Of a stretch of 64,000 bases of DNA, positions 47,032 to 55,925 are shown one piece after another (within the stretch, counting starts at the first letter, position 1; each line of letters begins with the position of its first letter). Under the pieces are notes generated by a model. The model was not told the DNA's origin. It saw only the letters and a program-made list of their open reading frames with translations, and made no database searches. The stretch covers positions 682,001-746,000 of the forward strand of contig NZ_JAOVZV010000001.1 in the NCBI RefSeq assembly GCF_026460945.1, written 5' to 3'. The position numbers were made by a program, and so were the translations under genes. The stretch comes from Chryseobacterium luquanense (GTDB lineage: Bacteria; Bacteroidota; Bacteroidia; Flavobacteriales; Weeksellaceae).

Positions 47032-48330
47032 ATGTCATTAAACATCATTGATCTTATCAAAGGGCAGCTTGGTTCTGCATTTGTTTCTCAGGCTGCATCG
47101 CAACTTGGAGAAAGTGAAGCCGGAGTTTCTAAAGCCATTTCTGGTTTACTTCCGGTAATTGTAGGTGGATTAGCCAACAATTCTGACAAGCCTTCGGTCT
47201 TGGATTCTATTTCAAATGCATCCTCACAAGGCATTTTGGGGAATTTATTTGATTCAACTTCTAATAATTCTTTTATTTCAGGATTATTAACTTCTATTTT
47301 TGGTGATAAGTTAAACGGGATTGTCAATGCGATTGCTACTTATGCAGGAATCAGCAATAACTCTTCAGCTTCATTATTAAATTTAGTGACAGGAGCAACA
47401 GTAGGTTCTGTAGGACAATATGCCGCAGATCATAATTTAGACAAAACAGGAATTTCTTCATTATTAAATGATCAAAAAGGAATTGTATCTACACTTTTAC
47501 CTGCAGGTCTTTCTTTAGCATCTTTAAATGTCGGAGATTGGGCAAAAGGTTACAAATTTGACAATGACCAGGACGAAATAAAACCCGTAACTCACGAAGA
47601 ACCAAAAGTTGAAGTAACAAGAAGTGTTACAGATGGCGGAACTTTCCCTGACCGAGCAACTTCTTCAGAAGGCGGATCAATCTGGAAATGGCTTCTTCCT
47701 ATATTATTATTAATTGCAGCATCTTACTTTTTATGGAAGCAGTGCAATAAAAAAGAAACAACTACTACAACGACAGTTACAAACGATTCTTTAAACGTTT
47801 CTGAAGACTCTTCATCAATGCCGATGGACTCAAACACAACGGCATCTATAACAAAAGTTGACGAAGACATCGATTTAAATGGAGCTGCACTAAAAGGCTA
47901 CAAAGGTGGAATGGAAGATCAAATGATTACTTTCCTGAAAACTGACGGGTATAAAAACGCAGCCAACGATGATGCTTTAAAAACCAAATGGTACGATTTC
48001 GATCATGTAAATTTTAAAATTGGAAGCGCAAATACTTTGGAAGCTGGTTCTGAAGGACAATTACAAAATTTGGTAGCTATCTTAAAAGCTTTTCCAGATT
48101 CAAAAATTAAAATCGGTGGTTACACAGATAAAACAGGTGACGAAGCTAAAAACAAAAAACTTTCTGCAGACAGAGCCAATTTCATCAAAGATTGGTTAGG
48201 AAAACAAGGTGTCGGAGCACAAGTTATTGCCGCTGACGGATACGGAAGCGAATTTGCAAAAGTAGATGCTTCTGCTTCAAATGGCGAAAGAGCTGTTGAC
48301 AGAAAAATGTCTGTAAGATTTGCAAAATAA
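47032..48330 (+). CDS. DUF937 and OmpA domain protein
   Basis: A 432-residue protein in three parts. Residues 1-180 match DUF937 (SLNIIDLIKGQLGSAFVSQA, SGLLPVIVGGLANNSDKPS, Gly/Ser/Asn-rich). One membrane helix follows (about 222-238, WKWLLPILLLIAASYFLWK), then a Thr/Ser-rich linker. The last 120 residues are an OmpA-like peptidoglycan-binding domain (FPDSKIKIGGYTDKTGDEAK, LSADRANFIKDWL, AADGYGSE). The arrangement suggests an inner-membrane protein with the OmpA part in the periplasm. Role in envelope integrity is inference. Monocistronic. Confidence 0.88.
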   Translation: MSLNIIDLIKGQLGSAFVSQAASQLGESEAGVSKAISGLLPVIVGGLANNSDKPSVLDSISNASSQGILGNLFDSTSNNSFISGLLTSIFGDKLNGIVNAIATYAGISNNSSASLLNLVTGATVGSVGQYAADHNLDKTGISSLLNDQKGIVSTLLPAGLSLASLNVGDWAKGYKFDNDQDEIKPVTHEEPKVEVTRSVTDGGTFPDRATSSEGGSIWKWLLPILLLIAASYFLWKQCNKKETTTTTTVTNDSLNVSEDSSSMPMDSNTTASITKVDEDIDLNGAALKGYKGGMEDQMITFLKTDGYKNAANDDALKTKWYDFDHVNFKIGSANTLEAGSEGQLQNLVAILKAFPDSKIKIGGYTDKTGDEAKNKKLSADRANFIKDWLGKQGVGAQVIAADGYGSEFAKVDASASNGERAVDRKMSVRFAK

Positions 48331-48352
48331 TCTGATTTAAAAACAAATAATT

Positions 48353-48382
48353 AAATCCCGGAAATATTTCCGGGATTTTTTG
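48353..48382 (+). terminator. Rho-independent terminator
   Basis: aaatcccggaaat / atttccgggattt stem followed by a T run, 22 bases after the stop at 48330. Confidence 0.92.
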
Positions 48383-48437
48383 GTAAAATAGATTTCCATT
48401 TCATTTATTTAATTAAATTTGTTAGTCATTTCTAACA

Positions 48438-49775
48438 ATGACAGGTTTTAATATGAAAAACGCTTGGCGAAAAGACAAAACATCACATTCATTACCAGAG
48501 GTATTTTCCTCAATTTCCATCCCTAAAGGTTCAGGCTTTTGGCGGAAATATCTTGCATTTGCAGGTCCTGGACTGATGGTTGCAGTGGGTTATATGGATC
48601 CTGGAAACTGGGCAACCGATATTGCAGGAGGAGCACAATTTGGTTACACACTGCTTTCGGTAATTCTTATTTCTAATATTTTCGCAATGGTTTTGCAGCA
48701 TCTTTCTGTGAAATTAGGCGTAGTTGCAGAAAGAGATTTAGCTCAAGCTTGCAGAGATCACTTTAAGCCGACTACTAATTTTATTCTTTGGATCTTTTGT
48801 GAAATTGCCATTGCTGCCTGTGATTTGGCGGAAGTAATTGGTTCTGCTATCGCATTAAATTTACTTTTTGGAATTCCTTTAACTTGGGGAATTGTGATTA
48901 CAACGATTGATGTATTAATCATTTTATTGCTTCAGGCAAAAGGTTTTAGATGGATTGAAAGTATTGTTGCCGGACTCATGTTTATTATTCTTGTTTGTTT
49001 TGGATATGAAGTGATTATTTCAAAACCTGAAATCAACGCTATTTTAGGAGGTTTAATTCCACAAAAAGAAATTATTACAAACCCTGCAATGCTTTACATC
49101 GGAATCGGAATTTTGGGAGCCACCGTCATGCCACATAATCTATATCTTCACAGCAGCATTGTGCAAACTCGCAATTACACGAGAGATCGTGAAGGAAAAA
49201 AAGAAGCGATAAAGTTTGCCACTTTAGACAGTACAGTTTCTTTGTTGTTAGCATTTTTCATTAATGCAGCCATCTTAATTTTAGCTGCCGCAACTTTTCA
49301 CACTACAGGAAATCAACACATTGCAGATATTCATGATGCATACAAAATGTTGACACCCATTTTGGGAGCTTCCATGGCAAGTATTGCATTTGCGATTGCA
49401 CTTTTAGCTTCCGGACAAAATTCTACTTTAACAGGAACTCTTGCCGGACAAATCGTAATGGAAGGCTTTCTGAATATCCGCCTGAAACCTTGGCTTAGAA
49501 GACTGATTACAAGATTAATTGCGGTAATTCCGGCATTGATAGTGACTATTATCTATGGCGAACAAGGTACAACGGATCTTTTAGTTTTAAGTCAGGTTAT
49601 TTTATCGATGCAACTAAGTTTTGCGGTAGTTCCTTTAGTTATGTTTACCAATGACAAAGCTAAAATGGGCGAATTTGCCAACAAAGCATTCTTAAAAATC
49701 TGCGTCTGGGTGATTACGATGGTGATTATTGTTTTGAATCTATATTTATTGTACCAAACATTTTTTGGAGAATAA
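48438..49775 (+). CDS. mntH: Nramp family divalent metal transporter
   Basis: A 445-residue inner-membrane proton-coupled Mn/Fe importer. The Nramp signatures are intact: DPGNWATDIAGGAQFG (helix 1, the D-P-G-N metal motif) and GATVMPHNLYLHSSIVQTR (helix 6, M-P-H). Eleven or so helices are visible. Start is ATG 48438 or ATG 48453 (MKNAWRKDK); neither is decided by an RBS, and the -7-like TAAATTTG at 48414-48421 fits both. No riboswitch or Mur-type box was recognised upstream. It is monocistronic. Confidence 0.92.
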   Translation: MTGFNMKNAWRKDKTSHSLPEVFSSISIPKGSGFWRKYLAFAGPGLMVAVGYMDPGNWATDIAGGAQFGYTLLSVILISNIFAMVLQHLSVKLGVVAERDLAQACRDHFKPTTNFILWIFCEIAIAACDLAEVIGSAIALNLLFGIPLTWGIVITTIDVLIILLLQAKGFRWIESIVAGLMFIILVCFGYEVIISKPEINAILGGLIPQKEIITNPAMLYIGIGILGATVMPHNLYLHSSIVQTRNYTRDREGKKEAIKFATLDSTVSLLLAFFINAAILILAAATFHTTGNQHIADIHDAYKMLTPILGASMASIAFAIALLASGQNSTLTGTLAGQIVMEGFLNIRLKPWLRRLITRLIAVIPALIVTIIYGEQGTTDLLVLSQVILSMQLSFAVVPLVMFTNDKAKMGEFANKAFLKICVWVITMVIIVLNLYLLYQTFFGE

Positions 49776-50104
49776 ATCATTGTGAAGAATATAACAATGA
49801 AGCAATTTATTTCTTTAAACACAAATGACAGTAATTTTTCACCAATAGCACAAAAATCTCTTCGATCTCTAATAATTCATTTACATCCTTTGGGGTGACA
49901 AACTTCGTGGGTATTTTTCAAATATTTTGAAAAGAAGGCTGCAACCTTAGCCCCGATTGCAATGAAAATCCTTTTTTGCAAAAAAAGATTGTAATGGAAA
50001 GCGGGAAAAAGCTCCTAAAAAAAACGTTATTAAATCTGCCTAAATGTCATTCTTTTTTCTTTGGCAGAATGTTTGACAAACAACTTCTAAATAGTTATTG
50101 AAAT
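49776..50104. other. Gap with hairpin repeat, no gene
   Basis: 329 bases between mntH and grpE. It holds copy B of the hairpin repeat (49949-50015) and presumably the grpE promoter. No ORF with coding character was found. Confidence 0.55.
49949..50015. repeat. Structured intergenic hairpin element, copy B
   Basis: agccccg / cgggaaaaagct closes an inner stem aatc-c-tttttt / aaaaaagatt with the same bulged C as copy A at 35995-36086. The tail gcgggaaaaagctcc matches the copy A tail. Confidence 0.7.
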
Positions 50105-50641
50105 ATGGAAAATCAGGATATCAACGAAGAAAACATCAATAAACAAGAAGAAAATACTGCTCAAACTGAAGAAACCGTTCAGGAAAATGTGACAGAAATA
50201 CCTACTCCGGAAGAACTTTTGGCAGTAGAAAAAGACCGTTACATCAGACTGTACGCAGAGTTTGAAAACTATAAAAAAAGAACTTCAAAAGAGAAAATGG
50301 AATTCTTCACGTATGCTAATCAGGATATGATGGTTTCTATGTTGGGAGTTTTGGATGATTTTGAAAGAGCTATCAAAGAAATTGCTAAAAACGGTAACGA
50401 ATCTGATCTTCAAGGTGTTGAATTAATCTACAACAAATTTAAAAACAAACTGACCGAAAAAGGATTAAAAATAATGGAGGTACGTGCAGGAGACAGCTTT
50501 AATGTAGATTTCCACGAGGCGATTACTCAAATCCCTTCACCTTCTGAAGATTTGAAAGGTAAAATAGTAGATGTTATCGAAACAGGATATACTTTAGGTG
50601 AAAAAGTAATTCGTTTTGCAAAAGTTGTAACAGGAAACTAA
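50105..50641 (+). CDS. grpE: GrpE nucleotide exchange factor
   Basis: A 178-residue GrpE: a long acidic N-terminal coiled coil (residues 1-60), YAEFENYKKRTSKEK, MVSMLGVLDDFERAIK, and the C-terminal beta domain with FNVDFHEAITQIPSPSEDLK and VIETGYTLGEKVIRFAKVV. GrpE releases ADP from DnaK in the Hsp70 cycle. The partner gene dnaJ follows 79 bases downstream on the same strand, as in many Bacteroidota; dnaK is not in the window. A 18-bp inverted repeat lies in the gap. Confidence 0.96.
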   Translation: MENQDINEENINKQEENTAQTEETVQENVTEIPTPEELLAVEKDRYIRLYAEFENYKKRTSKEKMEFFTYANQDMMVSMLGVLDDFERAIKEIAKNGNESDLQGVELIYNKFKNKLTEKGLKIMEVRAGDSFNVDFHEAITQIPSPSEDLKGKIVDVIETGYTLGEKVIRFAKVVTGN

Positions 50642-50651
50642 AAACATAAGC

Positions 50652-50699
50652 AATAAATAATCGGTAATAAGCAATTTTTGATATTACTGATTATTCATT
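50652..50699. repeat. Inverted repeat between grpE and dnaJ
   Basis: aataaataatcggtaata (50652-50669) pairs with tattactgattattcatt (50682-50699) with two mismatches and a 12-base loop. No T run follows, so it may be an mRNA processing or stability hairpin rather than a terminator. Confidence 0.6.
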
Positions 50700-50720
50700 A
50701 CTAATTACTCATATTAAATT

Positions 50721-51842
50721 ATGTCAAAAAGAGATTATTACGAGGTTCTTGAGGTAAGCAAATCTGCGAGTGCCGACGAAATAAAGAAAGCATACCGAAA
50801 AATGGCAATTAAATATCACCCAGATAAAAATCCGGGAGATAAGGAAGCCGAAGAAAAATTTAAAGAAGCTGCAGAAGCTTACGAAGTTTTAAGTGACGAC
50901 AATAAAAAAGCCCGCTACGACCAATACGGTCACGCAGGAGTTGGCGGAAACGGAGGCTTCGGAGGCGGTGGTTTCGGAGGCGGTATGAACATGGAAGATA
51001 TTTTCAGCCAGTTTGGCGATATTTTCGGTGGAGGCGGTTTCGGAGGATTTGGCGGTGGCGGCGGTGGTCGTCAGCAAGTAAAAGGTTCTAATTTAAGAAT
51101 CAGAATCAAGCTGAATCTTGAAGAGATGGTGAACGGAAGCCAAAAAACTCTTAAAGTAAAAAAAATGAAGATGGCAGAAGGTGCCACTTCAAAAACCTGC
51201 CCTACGTGTAACGGAGCCGGTGTTCAGATGAAAGTGATGAACACTATGTTCGGACAGATGCAGACTCAAACCACTTGTGGAACTTGTCAGGGAATCGGAA
51301 AAGTTGCCGATAAAATTCCTGCAGGAGCCAATGCACAAGGTTTAATAAAAGACGAAGAAGAAATCACTATTAATATTCCTGCAGGAGCAAGAGACGGAAT
51401 CCAGCTTAATGTAAGAGGAAAAGGTAACGACGCACCTTTTGGCGGCGTTCCCGGAGATCTTTTGGTGATTGTAGAAGAAGAAGTTGATAAAACTATAAAG
51501 AGAGAAGGCGATAATCTTCATCAGGAATTGTATATTTCTTTTGCTGAAGCAGCTTTAGGAACGAAAAAAGAAATTCCTACCGTTGGCGGAAAGGTGAAAA
51601 TTACCGTTGATCCGGGAACTCAATCCGGAAAAATTCTGAGATTAGCCGGAAAAGGTTTACCAAGCATCGACAGCTACGGAAAAGGCGATATGTTTATCCA
51701 CATCAATGTATGGACACCGCAAAAACTTACGAAAGATCAAAAAGACTTTTTTGAAAAACAGATGAGCAGCGGAGAAATGGTTGCAGAACCGTCTGGAAAA
51801 GAAAAAACTTTCTTTGACAAAGTAAAAGATTTATTTAATTAA
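50721..51842 (+). CDS. dnaJ: Chaperone DnaJ with two-repeat zinc finger
   Basis: A 373-residue Hsp40. J domain residues 4-68 with YHPDKNPGD carrying the HPD triad; Gly/Phe-rich linker 75-110; zinc region with CPTCNGAG and CGTCQGIG only; then the two beta-barrel substrate domains ([32 protein letters not shown]) and the dimer end. Canonical DnaJ has four CxxCxGxG repeats; two are present here, the gap being shorter. This reduced form is seen in Flavobacteriia. It follows grpE, and ends in a terminator. Confidence 0.95.
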   Translation: MSKRDYYEVLEVSKSASADEIKKAYRKMAIKYHPDKNPGDKEAEEKFKEAAEAYEVLSDDNKKARYDQYGHAGVGGNGGFGGGGFGGGMNMEDIFSQFGDIFGGGGFGGFGGGGGGRQQVKGSNLRIRIKLNLEEMVNGSQKTLKVKKMKMAEGATSKTCPTCNGAGVQMKVMNTMFGQMQTQTTCGTCQGIGKVADKIPAGANAQGLIKDEEEITINIPAGARDGIQLNVRGKGNDAPFGGVPGDLLVIVEEEVDKTIKREGDNLHQELYISFAEAALGTKKEIPTVGGKVKITVDPGTQSGKILRLAGKGLPSIDSYGKGDMFIHINVWTPQKLTKDQKDFFEKQMSSGEMVAEPSGKEKTFFDKVKDLFN

Positions 51843-51852
51843 AAAAATACTT

Positions 51853-51885
51853 GAAAAGAGGCTTTTTAAAGTCTCTTTTTATTTT
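51853..51885 (+). terminator. Rho-independent terminator of dnaJ
   Basis: aaaagag / ctctttt stem with a loop of about 12 bases and a T-rich tail, 11 bases after the stop. Confidence 0.75.
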
Positions 51886-51946
51886 TAAATTTACATCGAT
51901 TTAAAATTTGACATTTTCCTGAAAAGGATATTGTAAATATACAGCC

Positions 51947-52297
51947 ATGAATTATAAGCTTGAACTGCGTACACCTGACTCACAACCTAAACTGATTTTC
52001 CATGCCATCACTTTTGATGCCTTTAAAGTAAATATTGTGGAAAGATATTGTGGTGTGAAACCATTGTTATGCGATGTTTTATTTAGAGTAAGAACTTTAG
52101 ATAATCAAATTATTAATAGAAAAGACGGACACGTAAAAATCAGAATTAAAGATGAAGATCTTGAGATTTACCAAAGATTACTAAAAGTTTTCAAGTCTTA
52201 CGACTATAAAAACAAATTAATCAGCAGAAGAGATGCAGAGCAGGATCTTGTACATTTTATTTTGAGATTAGTTATCGTAAACTATGAGCTAAACTAG
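51947..52297 (+). CDS. Conserved hypothetical protein
   Basis: A 116-residue soluble protein with no signal peptide or membrane segment. Charged and hydrophobic residues alternate (RTPDSQPKLIFHAITFDAF, DVLFRVRTLDNQIINRKDGH, RLLKVFKSYDYKNKLISRRD), consistent with a mixed alpha/beta fold. Family not recognised. It lies between dnaJ and the GH43 gene with its own short upstream region. Coding is supported by length, composition and absence of a better overlapping frame. Confidence 0.65.
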   Translation: MNYKLELRTPDSQPKLIFHAITFDAFKVNIVERYCGVKPLLCDVLFRVRTLDNQIINRKDGHVKIRIKDEDLEIYQRLLKVFKSYDYKNKLISRRDAEQDLVHFILRLVIVNYELN

Positions 52298-52341
52298 AAA
52301 TTTTCTCTATTTTCGTACAATTAATTACGAAAAAATTTTTT

Positions 52342-53355
52342 ATGCGAAAAGCTTTTGTCCTTTCATTGATATGTGCAATCGGTTACGCACAAGAAAATCC
52401 GAAGTATTTATTCGACGAACTTTACTTTGCAGATCCTTCTGCTCATGTTTTTGACGGGAAAATTTATATTTATCCGTCACACGATATTCAGACTGATGTG
52501 AAAGATGCAGCAAACGGTGCACATTTCAATATGAAAGATTATCATGTTCTCACATTGGATAATGTGAACGAAAAAGCAATAGATAATGGAATTGCTTTAA
52601 AGCTAGAAGATATTCGTTGGGCAAAACAACAGCTTTGGGCTCCCGATGCGGTAAAAAAGGGTAATAAATATTACTTGTATTTTCCGGCAAAAGATAAAAA
52701 TGATTTGTTTAAAATAGGAGTTGCGATAAGTAAAAATCCAACAGGTCCTTTTAAAGCTGAAAAAAATCCCATCTTAGGAACATATAGCATAGATCCGACA
52801 GTTTTAGACGACAAAGGAAAATATTATATTTATTTTGGCGGTTTAAAAGGCGGGCAACTTCAGCATTACAGGAACAATCAATATTCTACAAATTATCCTG
52901 AACTTCAAAAGGAAGAAAATGCTTTACTTCCAAAAATTGCCCGATTAAAAGATAATATGAAAGAACTTGCCGAAGCACCAAAAGATGTTTTAATCTTAGA
53001 TGAAAATGGCAATCAGCTAAAATCCGGAGACCAGCATCGTCGTTTTTTTGAAGGAGTTTGGGTTCATCAATACAACAACAAATATTACCTTTCCTACTCT
53101 ACCGGAGAAACTCATAAATTGGTTTATGCCATCGGAGAAAATCCGTATGGTCCGTTTACTTTTAAAGGAGAAATTCTGACTCCCGTTATTGGCTGGACAA
53201 CGCATCACAGTATCGTAAAAATTGATACAAAATGGTATCTTTTTTATCACGATTCAAAAAAATCAGGTGGAAAAAGTTATCTGAGAAGTTTGAAAATCAG
53301 AGAATTAAAATATGACGAGAATGGTTTGATTCAAACCATGAACGGGCAAGATTAA
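52342..53355 (+). CDS. Glycoside hydrolase family 43 enzyme
   Basis: A 337-residue secreted or periplasmic glycosidase with a signal peptide (1-16, ending GYAQ). The five-bladed propeller of GH43 carries its three acidic residues in FADPSAHVFDGKIY (base, Asp31-32 area), TYSIDPTVLDDKGKYYIYF (pKa modulator Asp) and EGVWVHQYNNKYYLSYSTGE (acid Glu). Family members act on arabinose or xylose linkages, or galactan. Exact specificity is open. It is a lone gene, not within a SusCD locus. Its stop abuts that of the convergent acyltransferase with no spacing. Confidence 0.9.
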   Translation: MRKAFVLSLICAIGYAQENPKYLFDELYFADPSAHVFDGKIYIYPSHDIQTDVKDAANGAHFNMKDYHVLTLDNVNEKAIDNGIALKLEDIRWAKQQLWAPDAVKKGNKYYLYFPAKDKNDLFKIGVAISKNPTGPFKAEKNPILGTYSIDPTVLDDKGKYYIYFGGLKGGQLQHYRNNQYSTNYPELQKEENALLPKIARLKDNMKELAEAPKDVLILDENGNQLKSGDQHRRFFEGVWVHQYNNKYYLSYSTGETHKLVYAIGENPYGPFTFKGEILTPVIGWTTHHSIVKIDTKWYLFYHDSKKSGGKSYLRSLKIRELKYDENGLIQTMNGQD

Positions 53356-54276
53356 TTACAGTAAATATTTCAGTTTTTGGTTTAAAAAAACCAATAAGAG
53401 ACTTACAGGAATTAAAATTAAAAAAAAGAGTAGAATTTTATATTCCGAACTTATTTCTTTATAAAAATCAGATTTCATAATCAACGGATGCACAACATAA
53501 ATGGCGGTTGAAAGACTTGCCCAAATTTTCGACTGTGTTTTAATATAGATTTTCTGACCATATAAAAAGAGAATTGGGCTTACAAAAAGTAAAGAAAACA
53601 GAATATCTGTACTTTCTGAACTTATCATTTTGTAATTGAAATAAGATTCCGCAATAACCATTACAACTGAAAAAACAACCAGTACGTAAGAATATTTATA
53701 TTTTTCAAAATTAATTTTCAGTTTATTGATCAGAAAGCCAATCGTTAAAAACGGGAAGCATACGAAAAGAAAATTTCGATACAAAAGATAATCATTCAAA
53801 AGTGAATCTGATTCTGAGTTTAAGTGGTGTAAATTTCCCAAAACCTGAATGATATACCCTATTCCGAAAAAAATAAAAACCAAAACTGACAACAAAATCA
53901 CTTTCTGATTTCTTAAAAGAAATAAAATAATTCCAGAAAACAACGTTCCAATTAAATACCACAAATGATGGTACCCAAAAATTACAGTAAGCCAAACCTG
54001 TTCGTTATCTTTCCAATACGAAATATAAATCAGCATCCAGATTGCATACAATAAAAACGTCCTGAAAAGCAATTTTTGAAGTTTCTTTGTGGTATCAATA
54101 TGAAAAAAATAGAATCCAGTAATGACTAAAAAAACAGGAACTGCAATTCTGAAAATACCATTAACCAACAGGAAACTCATCATCGGATAAGTTTCTTTGA
54201 GGAAATTCATGTGCAGAAATACGACAAATAATGCCAGTATAATTTTTAAAATATCAATCGATAAATTTCTACCCAT
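53356..54276 (-). CDS. Acyltransferase family 3 membrane protein
   Basis: A 306-residue inner-membrane protein with about ten helices, matching the acyltransferase family 3 group (OafA/NodX-like). The family opening is present (LSIDILKIILALFVVFLHMN, with the conserved His in helix 1) and the following loop FRIAVPVFLVITGFYFF carries the typical arginine. Such proteins O-acetylate surface polysaccharides or peptidoglycan. No SGNH domain is fused. It ends exactly where the convergent GH43 gene ends. Confidence 0.88.
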   Translation of the reverse strand: MGRNLSIDILKIILALFVVFLHMNFLKETYPMMSFLLVNGIFRIAVPVFLVITGFYFFHIDTTKKLQKLLFRTFLLYAIWMLIYISYWKDNEQVWLTVIFGYHHLWYLIGTLFSGIILFLLRNQKVILLSVLVFIFFGIGYIIQVLGNLHHLNSESDSLLNDYLLYRNFLFVCFPFLTIGFLINKLKINFEKYKYSYVLVVFSVVMVIAESYFNYKMISSESTDILFSLLFVSPILFLYGQKIYIKTQSKIWASLSTAIYVVHPLIMKSDFYKEISSEYKILLFFLILIPVSLLLVFLNQKLKYLL

Positions 54277-54747
54277 AATTTACTTAAAATGAAATTATTC
54301 AAACAAACTAAATGGTAATCTGCTGCGTTAATTTTTGCAAAAATAAATAATTAAATTGTATTCGTTATAATCCTCATAAAAGCTCTGACTTTATATCTTT
54401 CCCATCTAACAATTTGTCATCATCCTCACTGTAGATTTTGGCGTAGTAATTTTTGGTATTCTTATTTGCTCTCCTTCTATATTTTCTCCTCTAATCTTCT
54501 TTGTGAATCTTTCTCCAATTGATTAAACTTTCTTTGCAAACTCCTAATTTTTGAGCTACTAAGGATACATTGCCTCGCTGTTCACTTAAAGATACTGCTT
54601 GGATCTTAAACTCTAAACTGTAATTTTTTCTGATCTTTTTCATACTCTTAAAGTTAAAAATTATAAAAATTGTGTTCTTACAAAGTTGGCAACTCCACTG
54701 TCTGAGTATAATCCATTATTCTATTTCATCTGCCGAATCAGCATATT
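54277..54747. other. Gap with insertion-sequence remnant
   Basis: 471 bases between the acyltransferase and the truncated lipoprotein copy. It contains the N-terminal part of an IS3-type transposase (54491-54643), and downstream of its stop the same frame reads a polar tail (NKNTKNYYAKIYSEDDD) to 54371 that I cannot assign. Confidence 0.6.
54491..54643 (-). pseudogene. IS3-family transposase orfA fragment
   Basis: A 50-residue remnant, MKKIRKNYSLEFKIQAVSLS followed by EQRGNVSLVAQKLGVCKESL and INWRK, is the helix-turn-helix start of an IS3-type OrfA. It is cut by TAG after HKED. No OrfB with DDE residues is present within the window, and I found no certain inverted-repeat pair. It lies 140 bases from the place where the lipoprotein array breaks off. 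Confidence 0.75.
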
Positions 54748-54993
54748 TTAATGGATGAGCTGTAGTTTTGTTTTTACTTTCTTTAATGGTATATCATTAA
54801 TCCGAATCAAAACCCTGCAATCCTGCTTATTGATTTGCAAGGTATAGAAAGGAGTAGGCTTCGGAAATTTAATTTCGTTGGTTATTTGGTCGTAATAGTC
54901 ATTCATTTCTTTTGCGTTTTCTTTTGGTGATTGGGCACAGCTATGAAAGAAAAATATTAAACAAACGAAAAAAACATTTTTTTCAAAAATCAT
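54748..54993 (-). pseudogene. Truncated third copy of lipoprotein in tandem array
   Basis: An 81-residue reading starting at ATG 54993, one base after the stop of the previous copy, just as in that copy. The signal peptide (MIFEKNVFFVCLIFFFHSC) and the next 50 residues to INDIPL are almost identical to the two full copies. The match ends near base 54784; the last 11 codons (KKVKTKLQLIH) are unrelated. So the gene is a 3'-deleted duplicate. It may still be translated as a small lipoprotein, but the main domain is gone. Confidence 0.8.
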
Positions 54994-54994
54994 T

Positions 54995-55924
54995 TTAGAA
55001 AATTTTAAACTCATTACTTCCTTCTGGTATATAGAGTATTACAAATCTATAGGAAGAACTTTTTTCAGTATAACCTTCTTCCATATAATTTATTTCAAGT
55101 AAAGAAGATTTATCGTTTTTATTTCGTAAAGTAACCAAACGATTATTACAGTAAAAATTGATCTCGTAATTTTCAATGGGATCCATTTCCCTATCCTTTA
55201 AACTAAAATCATACATTTCACTAGTAGGACCAGTAGCCATATTTTCCTTTTTTGTGAAATAATTATAATTCCAATTTTTCAACAGCGATTTTTTGCTTTC
55301 TTTAATAAATTCTACCGGTTTTTTGAAAATATCGTAACTCAATTGTTTGTATTTATCTACCACCTTTTTTTCTATATCGGGTACTTTAGACAGGTCTTTG
55401 GCTGTAGCGATATCTTTACTGAAATCCCAAGGAACATCTGCCCGAAAACTGCCTTTAATAATATATTTAGGTAATTTCTGATCGCCTAATGCTTCAGGTA
55501 AATCAAATTCCTGTTTCATTTCGTATTGCTGCATGGAAATATCTCTTCCTGCTGCATAAATCAGTTTAATATTAACATGGGCTTTATCGCTTATAGTTTG
55601 CTGGTTGCTTTTAGGATATACCTCAATAGTAACTATTTGCTCTCCAGATTTTGCAAGAATATCATTAATGGGAAGAAGCTGGCTTTCAGCTTCATCTTCA
55701 AAAAAAGTATACGCTAATGGTATATCATTGATCCGAATTAAAACTCTGCAATCCTGCTTATTGATTTGCAGGGTATAGAAAGGTGTCGGCTTCGGAAATT
55801 TAATTTCGTTGGTTATTTGGTCGTAATATTCGTTCATTTCTTTCGCGTTTTCTTTTGGTGATTGGGCACAGCTATGAAAGAAAAATATACAAAAAACTAA
55901 TAAAACATTTTTTTCAAAAATCAT
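54995..55924 (-). CDS. Candidate periplasmic immunity lipoprotein, copy 2
   Basis: A 309-residue lipoprotein: start ATG 55924, one base after the previous stop (the longer reading from 55945 overlaps that gene). Lipobox IFFFHSCAQS. The mature part is identical or nearly so to copy 1: PKENAKEMN, FPKPTPFYTLQINKQDCRVL, LPEALGDQKLPKYIIKGSFR, ADVPWDFSKDIATAKDLSKV, and a lysine-rich C-terminal half. Differences cluster at the signal peptide and in short patches such as LAKSGEQIVTIEV versus IPESGEQEVTIEV. The family is not recognised. Its place right behind a PAAR-linked gene suggests immunity, which is inference. Confidence 0.8.
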   Translation of the reverse strand: MIFEKNVLLVFCIFFFHSCAQSPKENAKEMNEYYDQITNEIKFPKPTPFYTLQINKQDCRVLIRINDIPLAYTFFEDEAESQLLPINDILAKSGEQIVTIEVYPKSNQQTISDKAHVNIKLIYAAGRDISMQQYEMKQEFDLPEALGDQKLPKYIIKGSFRADVPWDFSKDIATAKDLSKVPDIEKKVVDKYKQLSYDIFKKPVEFIKESKKSLLKNWNYNYFTKKENMATGPTSEMYDFSLKDREMDPIENYEINFYCNNRLVTLRNKNDKSSLLEINYMEEGYTEKSSSYRFVILYIPEGSNEFKIF

Positions 55925-55925
55925 T

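Noticed and set aside
48383..48437. Manganese riboswitch or metal-regulator box before mntH
   Set aside because: The gap after the terminator is only about 55 bases and AT-rich; no conserved riboswitch core or palindromic operator is visible.
54371..54490. Polar tail after the transposase fragment as a gene of its own
   Set aside because: It follows an in-frame TAG, has no start codon and no family pattern; only recorded as part of the degraded gap.
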